A DNA stretch of 64,000 nt from a virus, in the IMG/VR virus record IMGVR_UViG_3300022752_000052, positions 1 to 64,000 of that record. The stretch is one strand, 5' to 3'. Positions 54,323 to 63,050 of this stretch are shown piece by piece. The position numbers and the translations under genes are program-made. The stretch's first letter is position 1; each line of letters begins with the position of its first letter. A model generated the notes under the pieces. It did no database searches and was not told where the DNA came from. It saw nothing but the letters and a program-made list of their open reading frames with translations.

Positions 54323-54544
54323 TTAAGATAATTTTTCCATGTCTATAGGATTTCCGCAAGAATCGCATATGAAAACAGGAATAGTTACTATTTTATCTTT
54401 TGTGGTTCCGGTGTATAATTTGCTAATTTTTTTAAGCATTATAACTTGTTTAAAATATTCTGATTCGCAAGAATTACAACAAATTCCATCTAATTGATCT
54501 GAAGTTATTTGTAATTTTGGAGGTTCTATAGGAGGTATATTCAT
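54323..54544 (-). CDS. Zinc-ribbon protein (73 aa)
   Basis: Two CxxC pairs, CCNSCESEYF (about 22-31) and FICDSCGNPID (about 58-68), bracket a 25-residue strand-rich loop: a zinc ribbon. It could bind DNA or a replication or transcription factor. Small intergenic AT-rich region upstream (54545-54619). Confidence 0.75.
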   Translation of the reverse strand: MNIPPIEPPKLQITSDQLDGICCNSCESEYFKQVIMLKKISKLYTGTTKDKIVTIPVFICDSCGNPIDMEKLS

Positions 54545-54619
54545 ATATTATTTTTAGTAAAAAAACAAAGAAAATTATAAAAAGTTTTATTCTACTATAA
54601 ATAGTTATATATTAATTAT
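54545..54619 (-). promoter_or_regulatory. AT-rich intergenic with AACTATTTATAGTAG motif
   Basis: Minus-strand AACTATTTATAGTAG about 50 bases before the ATG at 54544; similar to the word near 37500. No TAnnTTTG box. Weak promoter candidate. Confidence 0.3.
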
Positions 54620-56977
54620 TTAATGTCCTTCTTGCCAATTTTTAGATATTTCTGGAGGGGCTTTTAGCGCAATGCTTAATTTTGTTGAGTTCTCCATTAT
54701 GTCTTGAACAATATTTAGCGCATCCTCTTTTCTATTTTCCTCAACTTTAAAAATTAATTGGTCGTGAATTTGAGCTACTACTAGTCCTTTTATTCCTCTT
54801 TTTATAAACTCTCTATTTATAAAAAGAGCTGATTTATTGACAATATGAGCTGCCATGGATTGTATTTGAATATTTTTAGCATTATTTAAACCATTCTTAT
54901 AATCTCTATACATATCAAGAACTTCTTTTTCTCCATACTCTCTTTTTAAACTTTCCCTAAAGTCATAGTCTAAAAGTTTATCCTGGTATTTTTTATAATA
55001 AAATTTAACTTTAGGCAAATGTCTTATTCTACCAGATTGGCATTTTATAAATCCGTTATTTTTTACAAAATCTTCACTCTCAATCATCCATTTTTTTAAT
55101 TCAGGATATGCATTTAAATATCCATCAATTAATATCTTGGCTTCTTTTACAGAAACATCAATTGTTTTACTTAAAGCATAGGCGGACATACCATAAGGAA
55201 TACCTAAAGAATAACTTTTTGCTTTATTCCTAATAGTTTTATTGGCCTTTTTTAGGAAATTACTATCCTCCGGATCAGCAGAGTATTGAGTTAGTTTTTC
55301 CGTATCTATAGCAATACGAGAATAAAAATCCCAATTTTTCCTAAATATTTCTCGCAACCCTTCGTCTCCGCTTATATGAGCAAATATATGAGGTTCTAGA
55401 CTTACATAATCACAGTCAATAAAAACAGTATTTTTGTCACATATAAAAAATGTTCTAATCATATTAGTATATTTATATACTCTAGGGTCTACCCCTTGAT
55501 TAGATTCAAATGGTCTTGGAAGTTGCTGAGCGTCACTGCTATATCTCCCCGAAACTGTACCATGTTGCTGATAGTAAAAGTAATATCGGTCATTTTCACA
55601 GTTATCTAAGAATCTATCCATATAAGCTGATTTTAACTTTGTCAGCTTATTATAGGTAGTTAACTTTTTACTCCACTCATATTTATCTTCAAGTGTCTCT
55701 AAAAAACTTTCGTTAAATTGAGGTGCTCCTTTATCTGTATAAGTTATGGGTTTTTCTTTAAGAAAGTCAAAAACAAAAGAGCCTAATTGCTGCTTAGAAT
55801 TTATATTTATAAGCTCATTATCATTTAATTTTTTCCAAAGATTTACTGCACAAAAAGATAAATTTTTTTTCAATTCATTTGACATTTCATAATTCGTAAA
55901 AGATTCTCCTAAGAGATATTTTTTTATTTCTGAATCAGGTAGAGACAGCACTGATTTTTTAAGTATTTTAATTTCTCCTTTGTCATTTGTAAAATGACTT
56001 ATTAATCCATATAAATTAATTAACTCCATCAGTAAAGGTCCTTTTGAGGGAATCAGGTAGTTTTCTTTTTCTTTAAAACTAGGGTATTTACTAGCAGCTG
56101 TAAAATATACCCATCGTTTAAAATCCGAAGATTGTCTTAAAGATGTATAGACTTCTTGCTTTATTTGATTTATATCATCTAATATATCTTTCTGGGCTTC
56201 TTTTATTTTTTCTATGTCCATCAAAATACCCTCCCTTTCCATGGGAACTGTTACTTCTTTATACAAAGGCATTACTTCTATGTTATAGAAAAAGTCCTCT
56301 AAATCTTCCTCTTTTAAAATTTTAGAAAATAACATAAAAATACGCATAGTTAAATCAGTATCTGCGCAGGCATATTTAGCTAAAATATCTAAATCTGCTT
56401 TATAAATCTCAAAATTATCTTGTGTTATTTGACCTCCATTTCTTTTTACAGATTCTTTCATTAAGATTTGCTCTTCGTTTGCTTCCTTATCTACGTCTAA
56501 AAAAATGTGTTTTTGAACCATCTTGCCTATTGATTTTAAAGCAAAGGGTCTTCCTAGTCCCACAGATCCTTCTTCTCTAGTTGTATGAACTAATAAAATA
56601 GTATCAGCATGTAAAGAAGGTAATAAATCTATTTCATAATTACTTAATACAATAGATGTATCATAAGAAGCATTATGCATTATTAATTTTTTACCTATCA
56701 ATTTCTTAACTAATCCGATAGCTAATTTTATATTATTGTAAGATTCTATAGAAAGATTTAAAAGCTCTTGTTTTTCTACAGACCATTCGTAAGTAGGTAA
56801 ATAATAAGAAAGCCCGGGTTTAAATCCAAAAGATAATCCTACTATTATATCTTTTCTAACATTTAAGCCTGTTGATTCTACGTCAAAGCTTATTATGTCA
56901 TAAGAATCAATCATGTTAGATAATTCCTTTATTTTATCTATAGTATTACAAGTAGTATAATTTTTTGTTATTATCAT
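54620..56977 (-). CDS. DNA polymerase I family A with 3'-5' exonuclease (785 aa)
   Basis: The DnaQ-like exonuclease starts at residue 30 with SFDVESTGL (Asp32, Glu34). Polymerase motif A is DCDYVSLEPHIFAHISGDEG (Asp521/523), motif B has KSYSLGIPYGMSAYALSK, and motif C is QIHDQLIFKVEE with His738-Asp739-Gln740 where most members have HDE. There is no 5' nuclease domain; that activity is encoded separately at 62028-63050. 785 residues, typical for a phage PolA. Replicative DNA polymerase. Confidence 0.95.
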   Translation of the reverse strand: MIITKNYTTCNTIDKIKELSNMIDSYDIISFDVESTGLNVRKDIIVGLSFGFKPGLSYYLPTYEWSVEKQELLNLSIESYNNIKLAIGLVKKLIGKKLIMHNASYDTSIVLSNYEIDLLPSLHADTILLVHTTREEGSVGLGRPFALKSIGKMVQKHIFLDVDKEANEEQILMKESVKRNGGQITQDNFEIYKADLDILAKYACADTDLTMRIFMLFSKILKEEDLEDFFYNIEVMPLYKEVTVPMEREGILMDIEKIKEAQKDILDDINQIKQEVYTSLRQSSDFKRWVYFTAASKYPSFKEKENYLIPSKGPLLMELINLYGLISHFTNDKGEIKILKKSVLSLPDSEIKKYLLGESFTNYEMSNELKKNLSFCAVNLWKKLNDNELININSKQQLGSFVFDFLKEKPITYTDKGAPQFNESFLETLEDKYEWSKKLTTYNKLTKLKSAYMDRFLDNCENDRYYFYYQQHGTVSGRYSSDAQQLPRPFESNQGVDPRVYKYTNMIRTFFICDKNTVFIDCDYVSLEPHIFAHISGDEGLREIFRKNWDFYSRIAIDTEKLTQYSADPEDSNFLKKANKTIRNKAKSYSLGIPYGMSAYALSKTIDVSVKEAKILIDGYLNAYPELKKWMIESEDFVKNNGFIKCQSGRIRHLPKVKFYYKKYQDKLLDYDFRESLKREYGEKEVLDMYRDYKNGLNNAKNIQIQSMAAHIVNKSALFINREFIKRGIKGLVVAQIHDQLIFKVEENRKEDALNIVQDIMENSTKLSIALKAPPEISKNWQEGH

Positions 56978-56988
56978 AACCTATATAA

Positions 56989-57453
56989 TTAAAAATCAAT
57001 TTTTTGAAAAAATATATAATTATCCAAAAAAGATTTCATCTCTTCTACAGATGCATCCCTTCTTCCTGTGTTAGCAAAAACAGTAGTCAATACAATATTA
57101 TCCGCATCATACCCCCTAGAATTGTCTAATCTATCTATACTAGGCTTTCTTAACTTATCCTTCATAGTAAAATCTAAAGGTATATTTAGCCAATAACAAA
57201 GACCATTCTGTTTATCTTTTAATGATTCTAAAAATTTCATGTCAACTCTTTTATCTTTAGGTTTTCTAGGTTTTCTTACACCTTTTACAAGAGTAGAAGG
57301 TGGAAGAGATTCTTTGCTAGATAAGTTACCTAATAAGCAATACTTCCAATTTTTATTATGACATTTTTTACATGTACGTCTTCTTCTACCATTTCCGGAT
57401 TGGTGAAAATCATTCTCTTCCTTCTCTATTCCACAGCTAATGCATACTTTCAT
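56989..57453 (-). CDS. HNH-type endonuclease with zinc knuckle (154 aa)
   Basis: N-terminal VCISCGIEKEENDFH and TCKKCHNKNWKYC form a zinc-binding treble-clef start. The C-terminal NGLCYWLNIPLDF, KPSIDRLDNSRGYDADNI then VLTTVFANTGRRDA match a known phage/mobile HNH subfamily (SIDRLDNSRGY). Free-standing, next to the polymerase; a candidate homing endonuclease. DRL replaces DHI. Confidence 0.75.
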   Translation of the reverse strand: MKVCISCGIEKEENDFHQSGNGRRRRTCKKCHNKNWKYCLLGNLSSKESLPPSTLVKGVRKPRKPKDKRVDMKFLESLKDKQNGLCYWLNIPLDFTMKDKLRKPSIDRLDNSRGYDADNIVLTTVFANTGRRDASVEEMKSFLDNYIFFQKIDF

Positions 57454-57462
57454 GAAATTATT

Positions 57463-57759
57463 TTAATCTTTCAAATCATCAAAATCAGTCCACTTCTTAT
57501 CTCTTAAAATTAATATTAAATATCCTATCAAATCGACTACATCATTTTTTCTTAATTCCTCAGAGTTTTGTATCCTTTTCAATTTATCATCGGCTCTGTA
57601 TCCAAATTTATGCTTATCAGTAAATATATTTAAGGGAGAGTCCGCGGCTCCATTATACTTAGAGTCTTTATATAAGACAAGATTTTCTAAGTTTTTAAAA
57701 ATTTTTTTTATTTCTTCTTCAGGAGAAGATTTTTCTTTTACTTGTTTATAATCAATCAT
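57463..57759 (-). CDS. Nucleotide-metabolism-linked small protein (DUF1599/DUF6378-like), 98 aa
   Basis: Helical N-terminal half, then YKDSKYNGAADSPLNIFTDK, RADDKLKRIQNSEELRKN and DVVDLIGYLILILRDKKW. The pattern (YGdaaenPL.iF..., DDKl.Ri, DVlDLIGY) resembles a small family found in phages and thought to be related to MazG-like pyrophosphohydrolases. The function is inferred, not certain. Confidence 0.55.
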   Translation of the reverse strand: MIDYKQVKEKSSPEEEIKKIFKNLENLVLYKDSKYNGAADSPLNIFTDKHKFGYRADDKLKRIQNSEELRKNDVVDLIGYLILILRDKKWTDFDDLKD

Positions 57760-57812
57760 GGTATAGTTATTTTACGATAAAACCAATAAATAATAATAAA
57801 GTTTTATAAAAA

Positions 57813-57834
57813 GAGGAGGCTTTTATGCCTCCTC
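57813..57834 (-). terminator. Rho-independent terminator after nrdA
   Basis: GAGGAGGC (57813-57820) with GCCTCCTC (57827-57834), T5 on the minus strand. It ends the nrd operon. Confidence 0.85.
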
Positions 57835-57893
57835 GCAAAAAAACTTTCAACAACTTAAATACCTCTTGTTTATTATATGATATAAAATAAAAA

Positions 57894-59618
57894 TTAACCT
57901 TCACAGACAATACACTCGGAATACAAATCTCTCTGTTGTTTACTATCGGCTCTTAGATTGCTCTCAGATCTTAAATAATACAAAGATTTAATTCCTAATT
58001 TCCAGGCTTCGATATGAACTTGATTTATCCATTTTGCAGGTGCATCATGAAAGAAAGCTAGATTTATAGACTGTCCTTGATCAATATATTCTTGCCTAAT
58101 TGCTGCTTGTCTAACCAACTCTAATTGATTTATTTCCTTAAATGTTCTAAATACTTCTTTTTCTTCATCTGTTAAACCATCTATATTTCTAACAGAACCT
58201 TTATCTTCCGCAATAATATCCCATATTTGAGGGGTATTAAGTCCTTTTTCGTCTAGTAATTTTTCTAAATCAGGATTTCTTCTTAGGTGAGCTCCTTTTG
58301 CATCATCATCCATATACAAATTGGCGGCAAATGGTTCAATTCCTTGAGACATTCCTCCGGCCAATTTAGATGAACTTCTATTGGGAGCTACAGCTACACA
58401 AGTTAAATTTCTATACCCGCTCTTCTCACACCAGGCAGGTTCGCCAAACTCTTTAGCCATCCACATAGAAGCTTTATCTGATTTTTCCTTTATATGACTA
58501 AAAATAACCCTAGTTAAAGAAGTTGCCTGTATTCCCACGAAAGGTATTCTCATTTTTTGTAAAAGTGAAGCCCATCCTAATGCCCCTAATCCTAAAGCTC
58601 TAGATTTTTCGGCAAATCTTATAGAGTCTTCAATTCCTTGTATATGTTTAGCTTTTTCTAAAAACTCAGAGATTACTGCATCTAAGAATATAGTGGCATA
58701 ATATACTGCATCTGTTTTTGACCATTCATCCCATTTATATAAATTCATGGAAGATAGGCAACATACAAAAGTGTGATTTTCATCAGAAGGTAACATTATT
58801 TCTGCGCATAATTGACTGTGTCTTACCTTTAAATTATATGCGGAAAATGTACTTTTAAGATTTGCATTAGCATTATCCACAAAAAATGTATATGGCTCTC
58901 CAGTTTTAACTCTAGTTTTTATATGCTCTAACCACAACTCTCTTTTGCTACCATTTTTATTAATAACTTCCTCCATAAAATCATTAGAGAATTTTGCTCC
59001 CATATGAATATTATGACATTGTCTATTAATATCCCCTTTTGGTTCTCTTATTTTTAAGAAGTCAGAAAACTCCGAGTGATTTGCGGATAAATATACAGCT
59101 ACAGCACCTCTTCTCATTTTACCTTGTTTAGATGCTATAATAGTAGAATCAAAAGATTTTATAAAAGGTATAATTCCATCAGTAGTTCCATTTGATCCGT
59201 CTTTTATTAATGCTCCTTTAGGTCTAATTTCAGAAAAATCATATGCAGTACCTCCACCGTGTTTAGATAGTATAGCCATTTCAAGATTTTTTCTGTATAT
59301 ATCGTACATGGAATCACCTACATATCCGCCAAAACATGATATAGGTAATCCCCTGTTAGTTCCAAAATTACTCATTACCGGAGTAGATGGTATCAGCCAT
59401 CCATTCCAAAGTATTTCAAAAAATTTAGAAAAAAGTTCAGGTTTGTTTAAGTACTTTGCGGCTGTAATAGCTAACCTGATATACGCATTTTTAGGAGTTT
59501 CTTTATTTTGTAAATATCCTCCTAGTATAGTTGTTAGGTAGAGGCTATTATTACCCCACTCAGGTATGTCATTTATTGTCCATCCCTGTTTTTTTGCTAA
59601 GTCGTGTAATTCGTTCAT
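57894..59618 (-). CDS. nrdA: Ribonucleoside-diphosphate reductase alpha subunit (574 aa)
   Basis: Active-site blocks: LPISCFGG, GGGTAYDFSEIRPKG, LCAEIMLPSDENHTFVCCLS and SMN, with the radical-carrying Cys and its Asn/Glu partners; LGALGWASLLQKMRIPF; MSQGIEPF; C-terminal SECIVCEG with two Cys that re-reduce the active site. Length is about 170-190 residues shorter than typical class Ia subunits because the N-terminal ATP-cone is missing (first residues are MNELHDLAKKQGW). dATP feedback would then be lost, as in several phages. Nine bases separate it from nrdB. Confidence 0.95.
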   Translation of the reverse strand: MNELHDLAKKQGWTINDIPEWGNNSLYLTTILGGYLQNKETPKNAYIRLAITAAKYLNKPELFSKFFEILWNGWLIPSTPVMSNFGTNRGLPISCFGGYVGDSMYDIYRKNLEMAILSKHGGGTAYDFSEIRPKGALIKDGSNGTTDGIIPFIKSFDSTIIASKQGKMRRGAVAVYLSANHSEFSDFLKIREPKGDINRQCHNIHMGAKFSNDFMEEVINKNGSKRELWLEHIKTRVKTGEPYTFFVDNANANLKSTFSAYNLKVRHSQLCAEIMLPSDENHTFVCCLSSMNLYKWDEWSKTDAVYYATIFLDAVISEFLEKAKHIQGIEDSIRFAEKSRALGLGALGWASLLQKMRIPFVGIQATSLTRVIFSHIKEKSDKASMWMAKEFGEPAWCEKSGYRNLTCVAVAPNRSSSKLAGGMSQGIEPFAANLYMDDDAKGAHLRRNPDLEKLLDEKGLNTPQIWDIIAEDKGSVRNIDGLTDEEKEVFRTFKEINQLELVRQAAIRQEYIDQGQSINLAFFHDAPAKWINQVHIEAWKLGIKSLYYLRSESNLRADSKQQRDLYSECIVCEG

Positions 59619-59627
59619 TTTTATAAT

Positions 59628-60593
59628 TTAAAATAAGTCATCGCTGTTCCAATCTTCATTAGGTTTAGCGTATCCGGTTTCTCTATTATCGAAGAAGTCT
59701 GTTTGTTGTTCACCAGAAACCATTATGTAAAACCAAGACATATCATCTATTGATTTTTGGTCTACTTTATATACTGGTTTTAGTCCTAATTCAATTAATT
59801 TTCTATTGGCTCTATCATACATAAAATTCTTGAGATTGTGTTTTGATAAAGTCTCTAATTCTCCCATTTCAAAAATACTCTCTATGTACGCAAACTCATT
59901 AATTAAAGACAAATGAATGCCCTGCATAATACTATTTTTAAATTCCGGCGTCCATATTTCAGGATTTTCAGCAATCAATTCTCTAAACAATCTACATCCA
60001 GCTTCGCTATGTAAACTTTCATCTCTTACAGAAAATATCATTTGTTGTCCAATACCTTTTAGTCTGTTTGATTTTCTAAATGAGAGGAGGACTGCAAAAG
60101 AACTAAATAATTGAATACCTTCGGCGCATGCAGAAAATAATGCTAAACTTCTTGCAATGTTAGATATAGATGTATCATTTTTATCTACATCAATAAGAAC
60201 TTGCAATTTATTCATTGTTGCCTCATCTTGCAGGAATGCTTGAAAATCATCTAAACCTAAAGTATCATTTAAATATGAATAAGCTGTAGCATGTATTGTT
60301 TCAAATGCTCCAAATGTTACTGCCATCATCTTAATTTCAGGAACGGGAAACCATGTAGTAACATATTGAGACCAATAGTCATTTACATGTGTTTCAGTTT
60401 GGGCAAATCCTTTTAAGATGTTACCAATGACATTTTTTTCAGATGGATTAAGATTTTCATCCCAATCTTTGATGTCTTTTTGCATATTAATTTCTGTATG
60501 CAACCAGTGGGCATTTTGTTGTTTAAACCAATAATAATAAGCCCATTGATACTCAAATGGTTTGAAATGCAGTCTTTCTTTTAATAAAGGCAT
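59628..60593 (-). CDS. nrdB: Ribonucleoside-diphosphate reductase beta subunit (321 aa)
   Basis: Di-iron ligands in HWLHTEINMQ, ILKGFAQTETHVNDYW, FETIHATAYSYLND (with the radical Tyr in the E..H...Y pattern), CAEGIQLFSSFAV and VRDESLHSEAG. C-terminal YAKPNEDWNSDDLF is the acidic tail that docks in NrdA. Supplies the tyrosyl radical for nucleotide reduction. Normal length. Confidence 0.95.
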   Translation of the reverse strand: MPLLKERLHFKPFEYQWAYYYWFKQQNAHWLHTEINMQKDIKDWDENLNPSEKNVIGNILKGFAQTETHVNDYWSQYVTTWFPVPEIKMMAVTFGAFETIHATAYSYLNDTLGLDDFQAFLQDEATMNKLQVLIDVDKNDTSISNIARSLALFSACAEGIQLFSSFAVLLSFRKSNRLKGIGQQMIFSVRDESLHSEAGCRLFRELIAENPEIWTPEFKNSIMQGIHLSLINEFAYIESIFEMGELETLSKHNLKNFMYDRANRKLIELGLKPVYKVDQKSIDDMSWFYIMVSGEQQTDFFDNRETGYAKPNEDWNSDDLF

Positions 60594-60660
60594 GTTGTTG
60601 AAGTTATGAATTTTATTGAAATATGATTGAGTAAAAATAAGTACTCAAGTAGTGAAGTTA

Positions 60661-62025
60661 TTAATTTGAAATTTCTTCGTACTCTTTAAAAAATCTATCG
60701 ACTTCTGCCGGATCAAAAGCACTTGAATTTTTTGGAGCAGGACCTCTATCATCATCATCTGACATGATATTATTTATTTGATGTTTACCGCATTGTGTAT
60801 CTAATAATCCTTCAAATGATAATCCTAATTCTCCTAATCTTGATGCTACAATGTGATAAATGTTTTTTCTTGATAATGAAAACATGAAATCACATACCAT
60901 GAGAACATTATATGATTCTGCAATGTGTTCTCCATTTACAATCTTAGCTGATTCTGATGTTCTGTTTGCTTGAGATGGAACCCATGCTGGAACTTTATAT
61001 TCATCTGCAATATTTCTAATGTCTGTAAAGATTTCATCTAATGCAAATCTTTTTTCTGTTTTAGTTGATTTTAGTAATTTAGGGTCATCTATAATGATTA
61101 GTCCCGGCGAAATTCCTTGATGATTACATTGGTCTAAATGTCCCCTAATAGTCATAGTAGATGCTTTGTAAGCCCCAAATTTTTTTATAATAAGCTTTCC
61201 TGGGATATCAGACATCTTTTTTTCTATAAGAGGCATGTTTTCTTGATTTAATTTATCTAAAGAAATGTCCGTAATGTAAGCATCAATCCTTTTAGATATC
61301 TGAGTAGGGTATAATTCCATTGTATAATAGATGACATTAACTCCTAACTCCATTGCATGCGCAGCTAGAGAAATTAATAACCAGGATTTTCCTCCTTTCG
61401 GCGGGCATAAAACAACACCTAATTCTCCAAAAGATAATCCGCCTCTCATGTATGAATTTAATACAGGCCATGGAGTAGGTATTGGATTTCTGTCGTCCTC
61501 TGTGTATCTATTTTCCAGTGTATCCTCATATATATAGCCTAAATCTAGTTCTGAACCAGCATTGTGGGCTTTGTTAATAGCAGAGAAAGCGGCGTCAAAA
61601 TCATTATTTTTTACTAAGTCTACGGCATTTCTCAATGCCTTAACGTATTCTCTATTTCTGCAAAACTCTACAATTTTATCTTTAACATGCTGTAAATCTT
61701 TAGCATCTCCTAACTCTAACGAAGATTTTAAAAATATAAAGATACTTTGCGCAAAAATTTTATTTCTCTCCGATTGAGAATCGTTGTCGTCTTTGTTTGC
61801 TAGTTCTTTAATATTAACTTTCAAAACATCTACGGTAGGCTGAAGTTTATAGGTTTCATAATAGGAGTGCATCTTTTCAATTATCCAAGACATCGACTCG
61901 TTCTCGAAATAATTAGAATCTAAGATGTCAATTATACGAGTAAAAAATAACTCGTCATTAAGTAAATTGTACAAAACTTTCTTTTGGAAATCGGAGCCAA
62001 AAGAATTTAATAAATTAGCTGTCAT
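60661..62025 (-). CDS. Replicative DNA helicase, DnaB-like (454 aa)
   Basis: N-terminal alpha-helical domain (SFGSDFQKKVLYNLLNDELF), then from about 170 PTPWPVLNSYMRGGLSFGEL GVVLCPPKGGKSW (Walker A with GGKSW), VIYYTMELYPTQISKRIDAY, and LIIIDDPKLLK (Walker B). LGELGLSFEG near the C-terminus. A hexameric 5'-3' helicase of the T4 gp41/DnaB type. Three bases separate it from the 5' nuclease gene. Confidence 0.9.
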   Translation of the reverse strand: MTANLLNSFGSDFQKKVLYNLLNDELFFTRIIDILDSNYFENESMSWIIEKMHSYYETYKLQPTVDVLKVNIKELANKDDNDSQSERNKIFAQSIFIFLKSSLELGDAKDLQHVKDKIVEFCRNREYVKALRNAVDLVKNNDFDAAFSAINKAHNAGSELDLGYIYEDTLENRYTEDDRNPIPTPWPVLNSYMRGGLSFGELGVVLCPPKGGKSWLLISLAAHAMELGVNVIYYTMELYPTQISKRIDAYITDISLDKLNQENMPLIEKKMSDIPGKLIIKKFGAYKASTMTIRGHLDQCNHQGISPGLIIIDDPKLLKSTKTEKRFALDEIFTDIRNIADEYKVPAWVPSQANRTSESAKIVNGEHIAESYNVLMVCDFMFSLSRKNIYHIVASRLGELGLSFEGLLDTQCGKHQINNIMSDDDDRGPAPKNSSAFDPAEVDRFFKEYEEISN

Positions 62026-62027
62026 TA

Positions 62028-63050
62028 TTATGATTTTAATCTGTTTACAAAATTCCTATACCAAGAATCAAAATTATCTATTTTAGAATAAAGTCCGTCG
62101 AAAGAAAACATTTCTCTAAATTCATAATCATGGCTTATAGGTACAAATTCTCTAAGTATTCTACTTATAGCACTTTTAGTATGATAAGATATATTAACAT
62201 CATGTAATTGAATCAATTTATAATTCAATTCTAGCTTGTTGAAATCATTTATAATATTATCAAGTCCTTTATATTTTTTACCTCCTGAAATCAAATCCTT
62301 GGCTCTTCTATAAAAGAAATCTATATTATCTATCTTACCTTTTTGTATTTCAGGAAAAAACTTAACAATATACTTTTCTCCCACTGACCCAAAGCTAGGA
62401 ATATTATCACTACGGTCTCCTATAAAAGCTTTGTAATATACGAAGTTTTCCGGTATAACTCCAAATTCTTCCACAACTTTTTTTGGAGAATATAGTATTT
62501 TTTTTGTTGGGTTATAAACTTGTATGTTTTCTGATACTAGTTGGAGGTAATCTTTATCCGAAGACATTATAAATTTATACTTATAATCTTCTAGTTCGGA
62601 AGACTTTACTAGGATAGAAATTACATCATCTGCTTCTACTCCGTCCATGATTAATTGAACTAGTGGTAAGCTGTTTAAATACTCAATGAGTCTTCTTATT
62701 TGTCTGTCAGACTCCTTATCAGTACTTTCCGATTTATTTTCTACTAGTCTATTCAGTTTTAAACCTTTATGTTTTCCGGATTTATAGCCTTTATACATTT
62801 TTCTTCTTCTTACTGATCCTCCTTGACCATCAAAGACTATTATTACTTTGTTTATATTATAAGTTTTAACAAAAGAAAACATAGTTTCTATAAATCCAAA
62901 GGCACCTCCAATAGTATGTCCGTCAGTATTTAAAGTAGGATAAGCGCAAAAACATCTAACAAACAAGTTTGTACCATCTATTATAAGAACTGTTTTTTCA
63001 TTAGATAAAAACCTATGATTATCTAATAATTTTGATACATCAATAGTCAT
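62028..63050 (-). CDS. 5'-3' exonuclease / flap endonuclease (340 aa)
   Basis: VLIIDGTNLFVRCFCAYP, KVIIVFDGQGGSVRRRKMYKG, DGVEADDVISILVK (Asp cluster), FIMSSDKDYLQLVSENI, YYKAFIGDRSDNIPSFGSVG EKYIVKFFPE (H3TH helix-hairpin-helix): a T5/PolA-type 5' nuclease that removes RNA primers and trims flaps. Here it is a separate gene from the polymerase. Its first codons overlap the end of the RecA-like gene by 11 bases. Confidence 0.9.
   Translation of the reverse strand: MTIDVSKLLDNHRFLSNEKTVLIIDGTNLFVRCFCAYPTLNTDGHTIGGAFGFIETMFSFVKTYNINKVIIVFDGQGGSVRRRKMYKGYKSGKHKGLKLNRLVENKSESTDKESDRQIRRLIEYLNSLPLVQLIMDGVEADDVISILVKSSELEDYKYKFIMSSDKDYLQLVSENIQVYNPTKKILYSPKKVVEEFGVIPENFVYYKAFIGDRSDNIPSFGSVGEKYIVKFFPEIQKGKIDNIDFFYRRAKDLISGGKKYKGLDNIINDFNKLELNYKLIQLHDVNISYHTKSAISRILREFVPISHDYEFREMFSFDGLYSKIDNFDSWYRNFVNRLKS

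Noticed and set aside
37490-54605. T4-type late promoters (TATAAATA)
   Set aside because: The TATAAATA words found lie on the strand opposite to the genes; only the reverse-direction reading, a different word, fits the gene orientation.
46326-57453. Group I intron around the HNH genes
   Set aside because: Both nuclease genes are free-standing; the neighbouring genes are intact and I see no intron core.
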